From: Perkinsus olseni
Lineage: Eukaryota; Perkinsozoa; Perkinsida; Perkinsidae
DNA length: 64,000 nucleotides
Reading direction: 5' to 3'
NCBI GenBank assembly: GCA_013115135.1
Contig: JABANP010000011.1
Span: 186,001 to 250,000, forward strand
Shown here: one piece after another, positions 26,899-40,499 of the stretch
How the letters are laid out: every line of letters starts with the position of its first letter
Numbering within the stretch: position 1 is the stretch's first letter
Program-made: the position numbers and the translations under genes
The notes under the pieces: generated by a model
The model's database searches: none
Seen by the model: only the letters and a program-made list of their open reading frames with translations
Told to the model about the DNA's origin: nothing

Positions 26899-29800
26899 CT
26901 AACCTCGTCTTAGGTGGAACGGCGTGCCCCAGGCATGCGGAGACTCTATCGATGAGCACCGAAGCAGTCCCACCTTCAACTCTGGTACGTCCATCCCCGC
27001 TTCGTCGATGCATTGCTGTGTAGTGAACAATTGAGGATGCTGCCGATTGAGATCTTCCGGCAACTCTCGTGCAACACCAGGCCGAAGGATGGCAATCACT
27101 GTGACCCAGGAACCGATGGCGCTGCCAGTAGAGCGAAGATTCACAACGAGAAGCGCTACAACAGGGATGTCGTTCACCTACACATGCTCGAACGGCTTCC
27201 ACATCTCTGTGACGTCGGCCCAGACACAGGAGCCTCTGTCGTGCAGCAGAAGGGTGCGACCACCGTCAACGTTCTCGGAACGGAGCACCTCGCCGCGACA
27301 TCAGCCATTTGGCCATAGAAAAGGGACGTACCTCTCCGATGACTCTAACAACTTTGTCCTCCCCCACCCGGTTCCCTCTAAACCTGTCGTCTTCCAACAG
27401 CTCTCGAATCATCACAACCTCCGCGGCCTGGACTCTCTCCATGCCAAAACAATGAGTACTACACCGGCCAAGTCTCGCTGTTGAACGCAACAAGCGCAGG
27501 CGAGTGAAATTGGGAGTTATGATACGTAAATTGGAGTCGTGCTGCTACTATCCTGCGAGTGCCCACAGCTGAGGCTCCTCAACCATCGGTGGTATCGGAA
27601 CTGGGTCTGACCAATACGATGCCGAGCGATCACTTGATTCACACTCACCTGTGGCCATGGTCTTCTGGACGAGATTCTGCAGCCGCAGTAAAACCAAGTC
27701 AACAGAGTCTCTACATCGATCAGTTATTGTACCCGGTGTCGAGAACCTAACCCCAGGTAAGAACGTAGGTCAGGAAATGAGCAGCGGGCGTCGGCGTCGG
27801 ATACCAACAGAGGTCGCCCTTACATCTCTTCACTCCGTACAGTGGCCAGTACATCATACGCTGCTCGAGGCTTAGAGCTACTCTTGGAGACATCGGTGAG
27901 GGCTAGTAGTCGCATTGCTGCCAACTCCAGTGTCCTCGAGCACTTCTCGATCCACTCATTAACCGTAACCTGATATCGATACACTCTACACATTGCCGTA
28001 CAGTGGGGTGAGCTCACATGAGCCGGGCAGAGGTCAGCCAGCATATCACCGGTCTCCGTCACGAAGGCCTCCCTTGGCAAGAGGGGAGAGACCCCCCAGC
28101 ATAATGCATCGTAGTGAGGAGAGACGTCCGTCAGTGCAGATGTGGACTTGGACGTGTAACCCTGCCGCGGGATAATGCAGTATTAGCGTAATACCATAAA
28201 ATCGCTAACTCACATCCTTCTGCTTGAACGCTGCATCAAAGGCTCCGTGCAAAGGAGACAGCGGTTCCTTATTTTCCTTAGCGGCCGTGGCCTACAATGC
28301 TGCAAAATGAACAAGACACAATCAGCGTGATGCCTGCTAACCTTAGGTGTGGGCGGATGAGCTGTTGCAACGCCGGACCTAGTCTCCAAGCTCTGAGGGG
28401 CAAAGCCACAACGACAGCGGCACGGCACTAAAAGAAGGGCATTCGTAACTCCATCACGGAGTAGAAACCGGAGAAATGGCAAGGAGCTGACTTACATCTG
28501 ACCCTTCCATCGGCACATCAGCAAGGACCTCCTAAGGGCTTCTGGTGAGCACAACGTCGCCGCTATGAAATCACATATCTGAGGAGAATGTATGAGAGCC
28601 GATGCACAAGGGGAGGTATTGTGGAGAATAGTTTGAACGCCAACAAGGTGGCGGGCCTTCAACGAATGGACGACGAGCTGCTACGCTAGCTACTATATCC
28701 AGAACCAGTAAGAGAGAATCTCGGTGAGAACTGAGCCTCAAGAATGGTGAGACACGATGACGAGAATGATTCGGGATGGTCGAACCATCATCAGTACATC
28801 CCCTTTCTCCCTCAGACGCTCGGGTTGTGGAGAAGACGATGACGGTGACAAGAGCTATACATTATGCGCGGCAGGAGGCCGAGCTGTCCTCTCTAGACTC
28901 ACCCGTCGTATACAATCCAGCAATGCCTCGAAGTGAGCGTTGAAGGCGTGGTCACTGGGAGAGGGCGATGGTGCAAGGATGGTGCACTCAATGATGTCCA
29001 AACACAACCTGATGGGGCAAGAGTGGAGCAGGAAGACCCGAGGTCACAATCAAACGTATGAGCTGCAATATCAGACGCGTCAGTGAACACCGCCCATCGG
29101 GCAGAAGCCAGCTGTATGCAACGACACTCTCGCGAAATACCGAAAGAATAGCCGAGTGAACTCTCCTGCGGACCCTGTATGCTCCTTTCAAAGGAGTATA
29201 CAGAGAGTCTTTTGCGAGGATGATCATCATCGGGATCCAAGGGAGTCTCAACACTAGCGAGCAAAACCACTCCGTTACGCAAATAATACATACCACTCCA
29301 TCCACAAATCCCGCGAGAGCTCACCAGTAAATTCGCTGGGTGTAGATGCTCGGAGCATTCGCTCCAACAGTGACTACTTCATCGTCAAATATACTCTGAA
29401 TGTCGCACCTTCCCTTGTAGCTTCTCCACTCTTGATTTAGGGTACCTAGCGGAGGGGCTAGGGCACCTACTGAGGCGGGCCATGGTACTACATGGTGTCA
29501 ACATCCTGAGTTAACAAGGCTGCATAGGCGAAGCCTCCAGGTACAGATCTGCCGCTACTACGTAGCAAACCTGAGAAGGACCTCATGGCCCTCATCCATG
29601 GCAAACAGAAACATTTGCAACCGCTAATTCACGTATGGTGGACAGCATAACAGAATGATCCAAGAGTTGAAGTGATCTTACTCGCGACCAAGCTGGCCTC
29701 CTCTAGCCCAGCCAGGTCCCCACAATGGGCCCCTCGAGCGAGGACGCGTGCTGGCCACTGCTCTGACTCGGGTAGCACTGAGGTTCGGGTCACCTACAGC

Positions 29801-32800
29801 AGGGTGGGCCTATTATAGCTGGTCTATGAGAAAACACGCGGAGCTCACTTCTATCACACGGGTGGCCACATAAAAGGTCAGCCAGCCACTCTTGATAGGC
29901 TGGGGCTCTCGTGCCTTTGACATAGGCCGGCCCAGTATACACCCTTTTCAGCTTAGTCTTCCGTCCAGCTAGCAGGGGCGACAATTGCGACGGAGGAGTC
30001 TAAAAGAGCGCAGCCATTAGGCGCACACGATATCCGGATAGTGGGACTTACTCCGATGGATTGCAGGAGGGCAATGAGAACACCTATGTGACCGGAGCCC
30101 ACTCTATGTACTATACCACACTCCTGGATACAAGTCATGAGGTGAGAGGTACGGCAGCTGGGCCAGATAGACAAAGCGTGGGTGAGGATATCACAACAGC
30201 TCTGAGGGCAGTGCTGTAGGGCAGGGGACTGCCGATCGAGGGCGGCACGCAGGAGCCTGATGACAGACAGACGAAATACCGCATACATCACGGCTATCCC
30301 ATCATCTCACTCAGTGACCAAGGGCGCCAAGCCCTCCATGTCCTGTTTGGGCAGATCTGAGGCAGCAGCCCTCTGCATTACCAACCCGACTACCGTGGAC
30401 CACAGCCGCCAGAGGCCTCGTGCTGCCTGTCTAGGGTCACTTGCCTGAGTTGGTAAGCCGGTGTGAGCATAGCACAGGATCGTGATGAACCGAATGAGCA
30501 CTTGGTCGTCGTCAATTACTCGAGGGTAGGTGCACGGCTTCAGGAGAGTAGGCTTACGTCTGTCATATCCACCTCGACCTCTAGCGTCTTGGTCAACCCA
30601 TGAAGGGCCTTGGAGAGCTCCTGCACGCTGAGTGGCGATGCATCAACAAGGGAGTCACCAGGAGGCAGGACCAGAGGAGGATACATAAGAGTCCGCCTGA
30701 GATGGATGAATCCTTTGACCCATCAGGCACCGAAGATATTTGAACAGCTTCCGAGGAACCTAGTCTTTCGACTCTGAACCCACGACCATATTTCTCTCGC
30801 GGCAAGAGCGCTCTCACTGCGACCTGAGACGATTTAGTACGACTGCCTTACCGCGGCGCCATCACTGGAAGATTCCGGTCTCGACAGGAGCCTCTGCAGA
30901 AGGCCAAGCATGCCCACAAAGAGCTGCCGATTGCTGAAGACGCAGAGGCAGTGATAGCTGCAGCGGCTGAACCCTCAACTTACATGACCAGCCGATGCTG
31001 GTACAGGGTGAAGACTCGCAGTGTATTCTTGAGGCAGGGGGATGTATCGACCTTCGTACCTGACACCAAGATGATGACTTCCAACCTCCGATGCCTCCAG
31101 TGCCTTCCTTCTACCATCCTTAGTCGTCGCATCATCAGCAGAGGAGATCGTCAGCATCACAGCCTCCCGGACAACAGACGTGAGGACGTCCAAAACGTGG
31201 ATACGACGAAGGTTCTGAGATCATTCTCTATACGACAAGGCCGAAGAGCGAACTCTGATCTCACTCGTGCGGCTGATTTGTTGATCCGCTTCCAGGCCAG
31301 GATTCTGACACCACTAGCTGATGAATCCTCGACGACCTTCATAGCCCGACAAATCGCCTCAATAGTAGGGATGTGGACCTTCCCATCACAGTCGTCTATG
31401 AACTCTCTTCTTAGGCCGTATCGCTCAAGGAAGGCATTGAGCAGCCCCGTATCATCCACCTCCTCGCGGGACGGGACGATCCATCCACCCGGCTGCTGCT
31501 GTCCCTCTCTCTGCCACCCTTCCGAAAATGGATCCCCTGCAGCCCAGTCATCCTGATGGTCTCCAAAGATCAACTTCAACAACTTCTCATTGCCCAGTAT
31601 CTTTGGTACGAATCCCTTAACTTTAGGGTCCCTTGCAGCGAGGCCTTGTGAAGCTACTGACAGGAGCATCTCCGCATCAACCGCTCGCTCCGCATGTTGC
31701 AGGAGCAGATCCAAGTCGAGGTACTGGTAGATCTTATGTCGCTGACTCAAATGGAGCAAGGCCTCAGAATGGTAGGACTTCTGCAAAGCCTCGGCAAGAT
31801 CCTTCAATTTGGGTAGGTGAATAAACACTGTTGGTTGAGTTTGGAGCCCAACCGTGAGAAGATCTCTGAACTCCGCGATTCTTTGACTTGTGCTCAACTA
31901 AGTACTTCACCAGTCGAGGCATCAACCTCGACGTTGGGCCTTCCGCATGGGTGACCTACACAGGATCCGCAGTCCGGCGGTCAGACGACCGAGTCAGACT
32001 TCGTCTTACCAGATGCACACCTCTTCGTGACAAGTAAACACACAAGGCCTTCAGGGCGTTGGTAGCGGCCAACGCCACTGCTGGTGAGGAGTCGAATTCT
32101 AGTATCTAAGGCCGGCAGCAATCAGCAACGTAAGAATGCTGCCTCTATTAGTAGCGTGAGCGTATTGAAGCATATTGCGAGAACAATATCGCGGTATAGA
32201 TCATAGTGTCACGAGACATTGGAGAGTAGTTACAATCAAAGCTCGAAGAATCGGTTAGGGGAGCTCACATAGACAGCTAGCCATGCAGGAAGAGCATCAG
32301 TGGTGACAGCGACCATCTCATCTCCCAAGATGAGTCCAGCTAGAGAAGCGTAGACCTCATCATCAGCAAGAGAATCAGAACACTCGAACAGGGTCGTCAG
32401 AGCTTTGACGGCCCGCAATTGCACCTAACATCAGCATCTACCATCGAGGTCTCCTCTACAAGGCGCGGGATGGCCCACCTCGCCAGCCAGACTCTGAGCC
32501 TTATCATTGGTAGCAGGGCAGCTCCTCCGTAGTGGATTAACATAGTGGCGAGCACGCTTCGTCTTCTGGCCCGTTGAGGAAGATGACAGGTCAGTCTCAA
32601 CTGGAGGTCGCTGGACCATTGAGAGCAGAGCAGCATAGACCGCGCCGTCCGACAGGAGATCAGCGACTAAGGAGCTCTGCTCGGCTCTGAGAAAGAAGAG
32701 AGTGGTGAGTAATCATACTGGGGCATCCAACTTATATGTGTTAACAGACTGAGAATACCCAGACATACGACGGCGGGGAGACAACGAGTCAAAGGAGGTA

Positions 32801-35800
32801 TTCCCAGCGCTATTCCGTTTCGAGAGATATTCCTTGGTAGCCTATAGAGGCAGACGAGTGACCTCTCCCACACCTTCACTACGAAGATCAGTCCCCGCCG
32901 AGGGAGCATCGAGTATGAAGTGCCCGATCAACGACTACGACGGAAGAGCGTAAAAATTCGCTCATCGGACCTCAGCCAATGACAGATCGCGTCGAGGAGA
33001 ACTTCCAATGGGTCTGGCAGGTCTATCAAGTGAGTGGTGGAGGGTTCGACCCCGAGTCATCGAGTGATACGGCCGAATCATCTGCCTCTCATGGATGGCA
33101 ATCACTCTCCTACCATTGGTTGAATACCAAGGAGCTTGTTTATTTCGACTACACGACGACGATTGACCCGCTGTTGCTTCCCCCCCCCAATGCCTACCTC
33201 ACAGCAAGTAGTGTCTTGGCCGCTGTGACCGATCCTGATTGATGGGAGCCCCGTCCCATGTGAGAGATCCTCTCTGCCTCCGCACGAGTGACCTTTAAAC
33301 CGTCAGCGCCGAACGGTCTCATGCATCGATTCAGAAGGTCATCCAACAGCTCCAGGCAGTCGGGCAGAATGCTCTGTGGTCCCAAATTGGACAGCCACTT
33401 CGGCATCACCGACATCACGACCCTCCCGACAGCACGCCTGGGCCAAGTCGTACTTGATTGGTGTTTTACTAGGGCTATGAGGAGCTGGACCAGGGACTTG
33501 GAGGGAATGGTACCATCAAGCTCATGGCATGAACCACTGAGACCCTCACATAGTCGTTCGAGATAGTAATTTACATCATCGCTGGTGGACTGCCGCTGCA
33601 CTAGTACTGTGAGCAAACTGAGCGCCCCTTGGTTAACGGGGCCTTCAAGACCTTTACTCTTCCGTAGCGTCAAACCAACAGCCCAGAGCCGAGCAATGTC
33701 CTCCTCCCCGCACGATCCAGCTTCCACTAGGATCCGCGCTACATCGAATGCAGCTCCGACGAGATCAGCAATGGGGCGCAGAAGGGTGAATCGGTCCGCG
33801 AGGCGGGCGCTGTTATCAGATACCACTGCAAGCAATGATAGAGCCATATGTGCCGGTCTTAGTGGCTGGTCCTGCGGCAGGTTGAGACGTACTACGCGCT
33901 CACCGTTGTCCAGCCTCAGCACTGGGAACTCCGAGCCAATCCGAATGATCGGAGATGGATACATGCTCAGCACCTCAGCCGATATAGGTAGCCCCAACAA
34001 TGAGGTGAAGAAAAGCTCGTACGCATAGACGCTCTGGGTGAGCACTACATGGGAGTGAGACCGACGACGGTATATACCAGAAGGGAGTTCTGACAGCTTC
34101 AACCAGCAGGACTCGACAGCTGTCCCTGCCAACTGCTCCCTTGCAGCAGGTCCCGGGTTCAATCCCGACATCATATGTATTAACGACCATGGACCGGTAG
34201 ATTCCGGCGAGTTGGATACGGCCTGTAAACAGAGGTCATAAGCATCAGTGCTGAACAGCTCATCAGTTGCCGAACTAGCAGCCCGTAGACACTGGACGAC
34301 AGCTGCCGACATGCCGGCCGAGGCAAAGTTGGTGGATGTTGCGTCGAAGGTCCTCAGCAGTCTAACCAGAGCAGCCAAGAGGCAGTGACCCAAAGGCTCG
34401 GCAAATACTGATTCACCGCACTGCAGGCTAGTAACCAAGTCGGTTGCTGCAGTTGCCTGAGGAGGCGGTAGTGATGATGCTAGTGTTAGAGGGTGTACTA
34501 CCATATCGATAAGGCCTTGGGCGATGGTGAGGCGTCCCTGAGTCTTAGTGTAGGCAACGAGGAGCTTCCGGTCAACTTCACTACGGAGGTGATGGTACTC
34601 GGATGATCCAGCACTCGACAGTACGGCGGACCACGATCCAAGCAACTAAGGACGCAATCACGATCATTCATCATCGAAACCACGCCGGTCACGAGCAACC
34701 GGCCACACCGATAACAGGATTCCACACAACAACAACAACAACAACACTCGATTCGATGCGGTGCGGTGCGACGTTACACTTACAGAGGCAACTGATGAGT
34801 TCTGAGCACCAGCTGGACAGTCAGTTCCGTCCAAGAGAGTCTGATGCAGGGCCTTAACAGTAGAAGGGTCAGTGAGGGATATGTGATGCTCCAACATAGT
34901 AATGACTGCAAGGCAATTGAGGGGTCGAGGGGCCGATGCACCTAAGCACGGTGATGCACCTCCTTTCCTACCCCGCTATTATGTTGAATACTCGGCTACG
35001 GTATTGCAGGAGCACTCGACGACTATGAGCCCCTTGATCAGCCTTCCCTATGGAGGACCTCGCCTACTACTACCAAGGAGCTTATTGGCTGCATATTGAG
35101 CTAGTCCAGCATCCACATCCACGAGATCACTGCTAAAGAGCGCCATGAGTACCTAGGCTCGCAGTGTAGACGACGGTACTACTGTAGGCTACTTCTACTA
35201 TTACCACTGCAGCTTGCTCTCTGAGAGTATCCCGGCATCCATCCGGCAGTTCTTCTATGGCACAACAGTCTATGGTACGCTTCATCAAATCATGATTGCG
35301 GATGAGATCCTGCAGGGCTTCAGCACACTCATCTGGCAATAACCACCATAGCAATTGTTCCACGTTCCAGTAAATTCCACATCCCCTATAGACATCACCC
35401 ATTGTTACTCAACACACCAGATGCCATAGACAGGCTGATAGGACAAGCATATACCACCCTCCCACTACCTTTGGCGTCGCTCAATGCCCTATCCAACATG
35501 ACCAAGAGGAGATGGTACTGCATAGACTGGTCCTGGGAGGCCTGAACCCGATGCATTCTATTGTCATCCCTCAGAGTACAGTCCCATGATAGATACCACG
35601 CTGTCGTGAGACGTCAAGTGAGTCAGCCCGATATTACTGCGAAGGCGTTAGCCTCATTGCTGAGATCACCAACAGTCGAGGACTTCTCGTGCTGCTTGAG
35701 GGATGGACTAAACCTATAGCACAGCAGATATCCGAGGCGGCGAGGGGTACTGGCATATTGGTATCCCGAGAAAAGCCCCCTACTTTGGTTTCGAGTAGTA

Positions 35801-35995
35801 GGCATCCATGCCCATCCTGAGCCTGTTGAGTGCATCCTGATTAGCATCTAGTACATCCTTCACACTCCCCTCTGTCCCTGCTCTACTCAGCGCCAGAAAC
35901 AACGTACCGCACGGCACTCCACCAGGCTTAGGAGACGGTGCCATGCCAACAACTATCACCGATGTTATCCTCTTTATAGGGAGTTCTCGCCCCAC
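26899..35995 (-). CDS. Large multi-exon gene, helical-repeat-like protein(s)
   Basis: Starts at ATG 35995 or the internal ATG in MAPSPKPGGVPCG; the first intron is clear (GTAGGG...CTATAG, joining YYSKP to KFSPSLKQHEKSS). The longest exon, 33194-34645, encodes about 480 residues of Leu/Ala-rich amphipathic helices (ALVRLLRTFDATST, LVQLLIALVKHQSS). Another, 31157-31897, starts STSQRIAEFRDLLTVGL. Shorter exons down to about 26,900 keep the same character (TLELAAMRLLALTDVS). The pattern suggests an alpha-solenoid (HEAT/ARM-like) scaffold of perhaps 2,000 residues or more, but no named family is recognised and no repeat consensus was proven. Two adjacent genes on the same strand cannot be excluded. 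Confidence 0.5.
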
Positions 35996-36109
35996 TCAGG
36001 AAGCACTGCAACACGAGGCCAATCTTTAGGTTGGAAAAATAAGTCGACCAGCGGCGGAATGAAATTAATGAGACTGATACTTATATTAGACGGTTCATCA
36101 TCATCATCA

Positions 36110-37034
36110 TCAGTCCCTATCGTCCTTACTCTCCTTCCTCGGCGACCTGTTGTTAGAGTTCTCACCACGCTTACTTGGGGAATCGTTCATGTCATGAGAT
36201 TTGCTGCTTCGACGATTATGCTTTCTCGGTGACCTCGATTTTGATCTCGACTCGGAGCTGATAATGGGAGGGAACGGGGATGCTCGTGCTCAACCAACTA
36301 CGGGAGGGGGCTCAGGAACCCGGGCTCCTGCATCATCGTTCAGACGAGTTGGGCAACGTAGCAACGGTTAGAAGAGCCGTAAGGTTACCTAAATGATCTG
36401 GAGCTGGATGGCGATCTCCTCCTATGCCTCCTGTGTCCTCTCCTGGAACGACTCCTACTCCTAGATGATGACCCACTAGAGTAACGCCTACTCCTATGAT
36501 ACCTCGGGGGGGATCGACGCCTCATCCGATCACTGAGGATGATGATGATGACAGTAGGGTGCTCAGTGGGACATCCCACAACCCTGAGGCTGTATGGGCC
36601 AACTTTTAAAGTACTTCGTAAGATCTTCACCAACAGACACGGTAATAATCATGGACACCAACAACACGAGTTCGGGTACGTTGACACTAAACTAGTAGCA
36701 AAACCAATCTATGTTGATTATCGACACCTGGCGCTGTCCACCGCGATTGACACTGTTGAGAGAGCTACGGCGTATCGACCCTCCCCCAGTACTACCGTGG
36801 TCCTGCTTTGGCCCATTCAACTGTCACTGATACTCCACCGATCTTGGCACGTGACATGCCTCGATGGGCATCCTCAGCATCCCTTTCCCTATCATACTCC
36901 ACGAAGCATATGTTCTTCCCAGGGGGCATGTAGCAGCGTATAATACGACCATACTCGGAGAACTCATCACGGATATCTCTCTCAGTGGTACGGGATGATA
37001 TGTTACCAACGTACAGGGTGTTACGGCTGTACAT
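36110..37034 (-). CDS. SR-type splicing factor (RRM plus RS domain)
   Basis: Three exons. Exon 1 from ATG 37034 encodes an N-terminal RRM of about 75 residues with RNP2 LYVGNI and RNP1-like ICFVEYDR. Exon 2 (about 36,394-36,540) follows a YYCAG acceptor and encodes an Arg/Ser domain (RRRSPPRYHRSRRYSSG, SRSRSRSRRGHRRHRRR). Exon 3 joins at about 36,249, adds SSESRSKSRSPRKHNRR and stops at 36110-36112 after KESKDDRD. This is the classic layout of a one-RRM SR protein; such proteins bind exonic enhancers and recruit the spliceosome in the nucleus. That fits a genome with many short introns. Confidence 0.85.
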
Positions 37035-37039
37035 ACCAA

Positions 37040-37850
37040 GATGGGAAGAGAACTACGATCAACACAGTGGTGCCGGGAGGGATGTACTCGGAGACAGTCG
37101 CTACCGGGCCCGAGAAGGCCAGGGCTCTACTCTCATACTATGGGACGCGCGATCCTCTACCAAAACATAATAGGTATATTATAGAGGAAGCACATTACTA
37201 CTGCCTGGGGTGGCAGTGAGGACAGGAGATATCAACTAAGCATCGAATTCCCCGAGACGCAATGGTCAAAGTCTAATCACAGCCAAACAACCTGAGCGAC
37301 CAGGGTGGCTCAGGTAAGGTGGGGCGCCCTGTGATGGTTACTGGAACTGAGCCTCCTGCATTACGACTTATATTTTATGTTGGCCGAGGCACGGACAATA
37401 CTGATAGAGATGGGAAAGTGTATCCGTGGTTCGTGTGGGCAGGGGCCTCTGCCACGTATCCCACCCGTAGTAGCACGATGCATCGCCTGATGGCCCGCCC
37501 GGCCGTATAACACTTAGATTCTTCCACCCGGAGCCGGGCTGCGAACGGCGGATCCCGAATGCGTAACGACCCATCAGGCAGGCAATACCACCTAGTTGTG
37601 ATGTTCCACCTCTTACTCGCTGCTTCGGCCTACCAAGCTATCCAGCCAACGATGACGGCCACGGAGAGGCGTATATCAGCACACCTTAGGTTCGTGCTCA
37701 GCCTGTTGACGGCGATGGGGGCCGATATCTTGGTCACTTGCACTCTTGCACAGTTCCCCAGTATGTCCGACCACGGAAGGAGAGAAGATGATGCTCAATT
37801 ATCCCGTGGTGTCGTATGAGGGCTGTACTCAGGGGTTAACCTTTTCTACA
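37040..37850. other. Unresolved region
   Basis: Only short frames on both strands with no recognisable motif; one + frame at 37559-37819 has a hydrophobic start (MFHLLLAASAYQ), but nothing else supports it. Confidence 0.4.
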
Positions 37851-37852
37851 TC

Positions 37853-38476
37853 ATGAGGCTATCCTTCGCGTCCCTGTTCATACTGTGCGCAACGATGGCT
37901 TACGCTCCTCCTGTCACGCGTAGTCAAACCCGGCAACAGCACGAGAAGCTCCGAGACGTCATCAAGCCTATCGCCAGAGTTAGACCGCAGCCGCGTGGTG
38001 ACACGATCGGTGATAGAGTTGCGCTGCGCAGGAGTCCGCCATACCTACCTCCGCCACCCAGTGAGCCTTCCTTCACCAGCGACTTACCGATAATTGAGCT
38101 TGTCGGAGCGACAAGCCCTTGGAGAGTCTCACTCCGCGCTCAAAGCCGAACCTTCCCTAATGCTTATAGTTGGCTCACGCCTGTCAAGTTGACATTTGAA
38201 ATGGAGGACTTGTCCTTCGTCTCCCTACCCTTATTCAACACAATCCCTGCGATGGTGCCTCGTAGGAACAAATGCCTTCAACTGGTGCCATGGGGACCGG
38301 CAACCGACCACATTCATGAGTTTGCTGCGGCCGAAGCTATGTTGGGCGTAGGCCATCTCTCATTCGACAACATTCGCCTTTGTCGTCGATCCGGCCAATG
38401 GTCCTTCAACGTCTTGGATACTTCCGCCACTGGTTCCATCTTTAGTGGCACCATTGAGGGAGCGAGACCTTTATAG
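37853..38476 (+). CDS. Secreted protein of unknown family
   Basis: An intact 207-codon frame with a signal-peptide-like start: MRLSF, a hydrophobic core ASLFILCATMAYA, then a polar, Arg-rich region (RSQTRQQHEKLRD) and a Pro-rich linker (YLPPPPSEP). The C-terminal 120 residues look like a compact beta-rich domain (PIIELVGATSPWRVSL, WSFNVLDTSATGSIFSGTI). One exon, ATG 37853, stop TAG. No family recognised; lipocalin-like folds end in a similar way, but I cannot claim that. Probably exported. Confidence 0.65.
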   Translation: MRLSFASLFILCATMAYAPPVTRSQTRQQHEKLRDVIKPIARVRPQPRGDTIGDRVALRRSPPYLPPPPSEPSFTSDLPIIELVGATSPWRVSLRAQSRTFPNAYSWLTPVKLTFEMEDLSFVSLPLFNTIPAMVPRRNKCLQLVPWGPATDHIHEFAAAEAMLGVGHLSFDNIRLCRRSGQWSFNVLDTSATGSIFSGTIEGARPL

Positions 38477-38676
38477 TCCCTTAGTGGACGTCTACAGCTC
38501 ACCTCCTTTCTGAGCGTATTATGCTGTATACCTGCGTGATGTCATGGACGGTGTTATATTGTTGATCTGATGTCACATCAGTGATGTGTCCTTTTGTTTC
38601 TAGTTCTCCATGACTGCAGCGAATAAGTTAATCTTCGCCTGTTAGCTTTATTTTTAATCGGCTGCTGCTTCAGAAG

Positions 38677-40485
38677 ATGCGGAGTAATTTAGTCCCGCCT
38701 CCTGGTCATCCGATCACGCCGTTCAAGGGGCCTTTGTATACCACGCCGCGTAGCAAGGCTGCTACTGTTACGACCGCGGCTGCTACTGAGATATCACAAC
38801 TACTCACCTCGACCCAGTCTCTTGACTTGTAAGTGATACTACTACGCTATCCTCTATGGATTGGAATCCGACAGGCTGCCGTACACGGACGACTCCCGTC
38901 GTCGTGGAGGGAAGGCATGTGATCTACATGAAAGCATTCCGCTTGGGGATGTGAAGCAGGAGCGCATGAGCGTGCTTGATGGGTTCAAGGTGGAGGTGTG
39001 CCGAAATATGGAACAGGTGAGGCCTCGGCTCCGTAGCCAACACATGGCACTCTGGATTGCTGATGGATTTTCGATAGGTACATGACCGTAAAGTGTGTCC
39101 CTTCTACCACAATCATCGTGACCGTCGACGATATCCCATAACCTACGAGCCTGAGCAGTGCTCACAACATTTTGATATAGACACCTTTGTGATGGGCTGT
39201 GATAAGGGTGATGATTGCGGCAAGTGCCACTCCAGACTAGAGCTACTGTAATGATGAGGCGCCGGTCGGGGTGTAGTGCCGTCGAAGCAGGTACCACCCT
39301 ACCATCTTCAGACAGAGGTTCTGTGCCACTTGGCCGAATATTGCCAACTGCGTGAGGGCTGGTCATTGTGCCTCCGCACATGATAGGAGTGAGGTAGTAG
39401 TGCCTTAGCATAGTAGAAGCACCGTTGATGTAGCTAACTTACGGGTTTCAGTGAAATATCCAGTTAGTGCTGCTGGCTCGGTGGTCCGGGTGCCTTAGGG
39501 ACCCACGCTCGGAGATGCATCTCGGGATCAACTCACGGTCATTGACCCTTACTCGATCACTCAGCGTAGCATTGACTAAGCGGATAGCCCTAGGCTGGGC
39601 TATCGAGGATTGACAACTCTCAAACATGCCTTTTTCCTGACTGAATTTATGCAGTCGGAAACGCGTGGATTTGTTCGCTGGGTATTCTGAGAGAGATGTT
39701 TTACGCGATCCACAAGGCGTCGTAGCTCGGTAGGCGTAAAGTAAGTATAGCTAGGACGTATGGGCGGAAGTGGTTACCCCGGGCAGTCGACATCACCACA
39801 CCTGATGGCATCCAAGGGTGATTGTGGGGTACCCGCAAGGCATGCGTGAACTCCTGTATTCTTCCACACGACTAGCTGCTGTGCTGTTGGAGCTGCCGCC
39901 TCTCCACTCGAGCGTAGAAAACGTTGCGGAATAGCAGCACTCGTTTGCGGTTGGCTTCGTCTTGGGCCATCTATGTGTATCAGATAAATGGTAAGATGTT
40001 CACTGAGGACCAAGAGGCCACGAGAGGCATAGAGTTCTTCGTTAATCATTTCAAGACCCTTTGGTGCCCTTACGGTGTACAACACGATTGGCATCGATGC
40101 TACTATGCACACACTTACCAGGATTGCCGCAGTAGTACTGCCATTCATGACACACACTCCTCACCACTTCCTATCAGGGTCACCGGCTCTAGGGTACGGT
40201 AGTGAGCCTTGCCCCTATTGGAGTAAGAGTAGGGTATGGGCTGAGTACAGCAGTAGATGCCCTAATAGTCATCGATGCCCGTATTCTCATGGCAGCAAGG
40301 AGCAGCTCTACCATCCATCCTACTACAAGACTATGCCTTGTAGGCTACTGTGTGGTCTCATGAACCCCGTGCCTAGCAGTGGCCTGAGTTCAGGTTGTGA
40401 TTGGAAGGCCCGCGGTAGATGCCCCCGAGGGGAGCTTTGTGCTTTCTATCATGACGCGAGAGAGAGGCGACAGGTTAAAAGGTAG
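38677..40485 (+). CDS. CCCH zinc-finger protein, Unkempt-like
   Basis: Exon 1 (ATG 38677) encodes a Thr/Ala-rich start and ends at a GTAAGT donor near 38,830. Exon 2 ends VEVCRNMEQ at 39,015; exon 3 starts at about 39,081 with VHDRKVCPFYHNHRDRRR and CSQHFDIDTFVMGCDKG, whose last finger ends CGKCHSRLELL. A later exon has FKTLWCPYGVQHDWHRCYYA then HTYQDCR, joined through a 56-bp GT-AG intron (40,132-40,187) to RSPALGYGSEPCPYW, and closes with CPYSHGSKEQLYHPSYYKT and CPRGELCAFYHDARERRQ. Spacing and the xHDxxxCxYAHxxxDxRR signature match the RNA-binding fingers of Unkempt and plant TZF proteins, which bind mRNA. Stop at 40483-40485. Confidence 0.8.
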
Positions 40486-40499
40486 AAGGGTAGGGAATA

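Noticed and set aside
34130..34175. CCCGGGTTCAATCCCGA resembling a tRNA T-arm
   Set aside because: No cloverleaf upstream; it lies within a long coding exon on the other strand.
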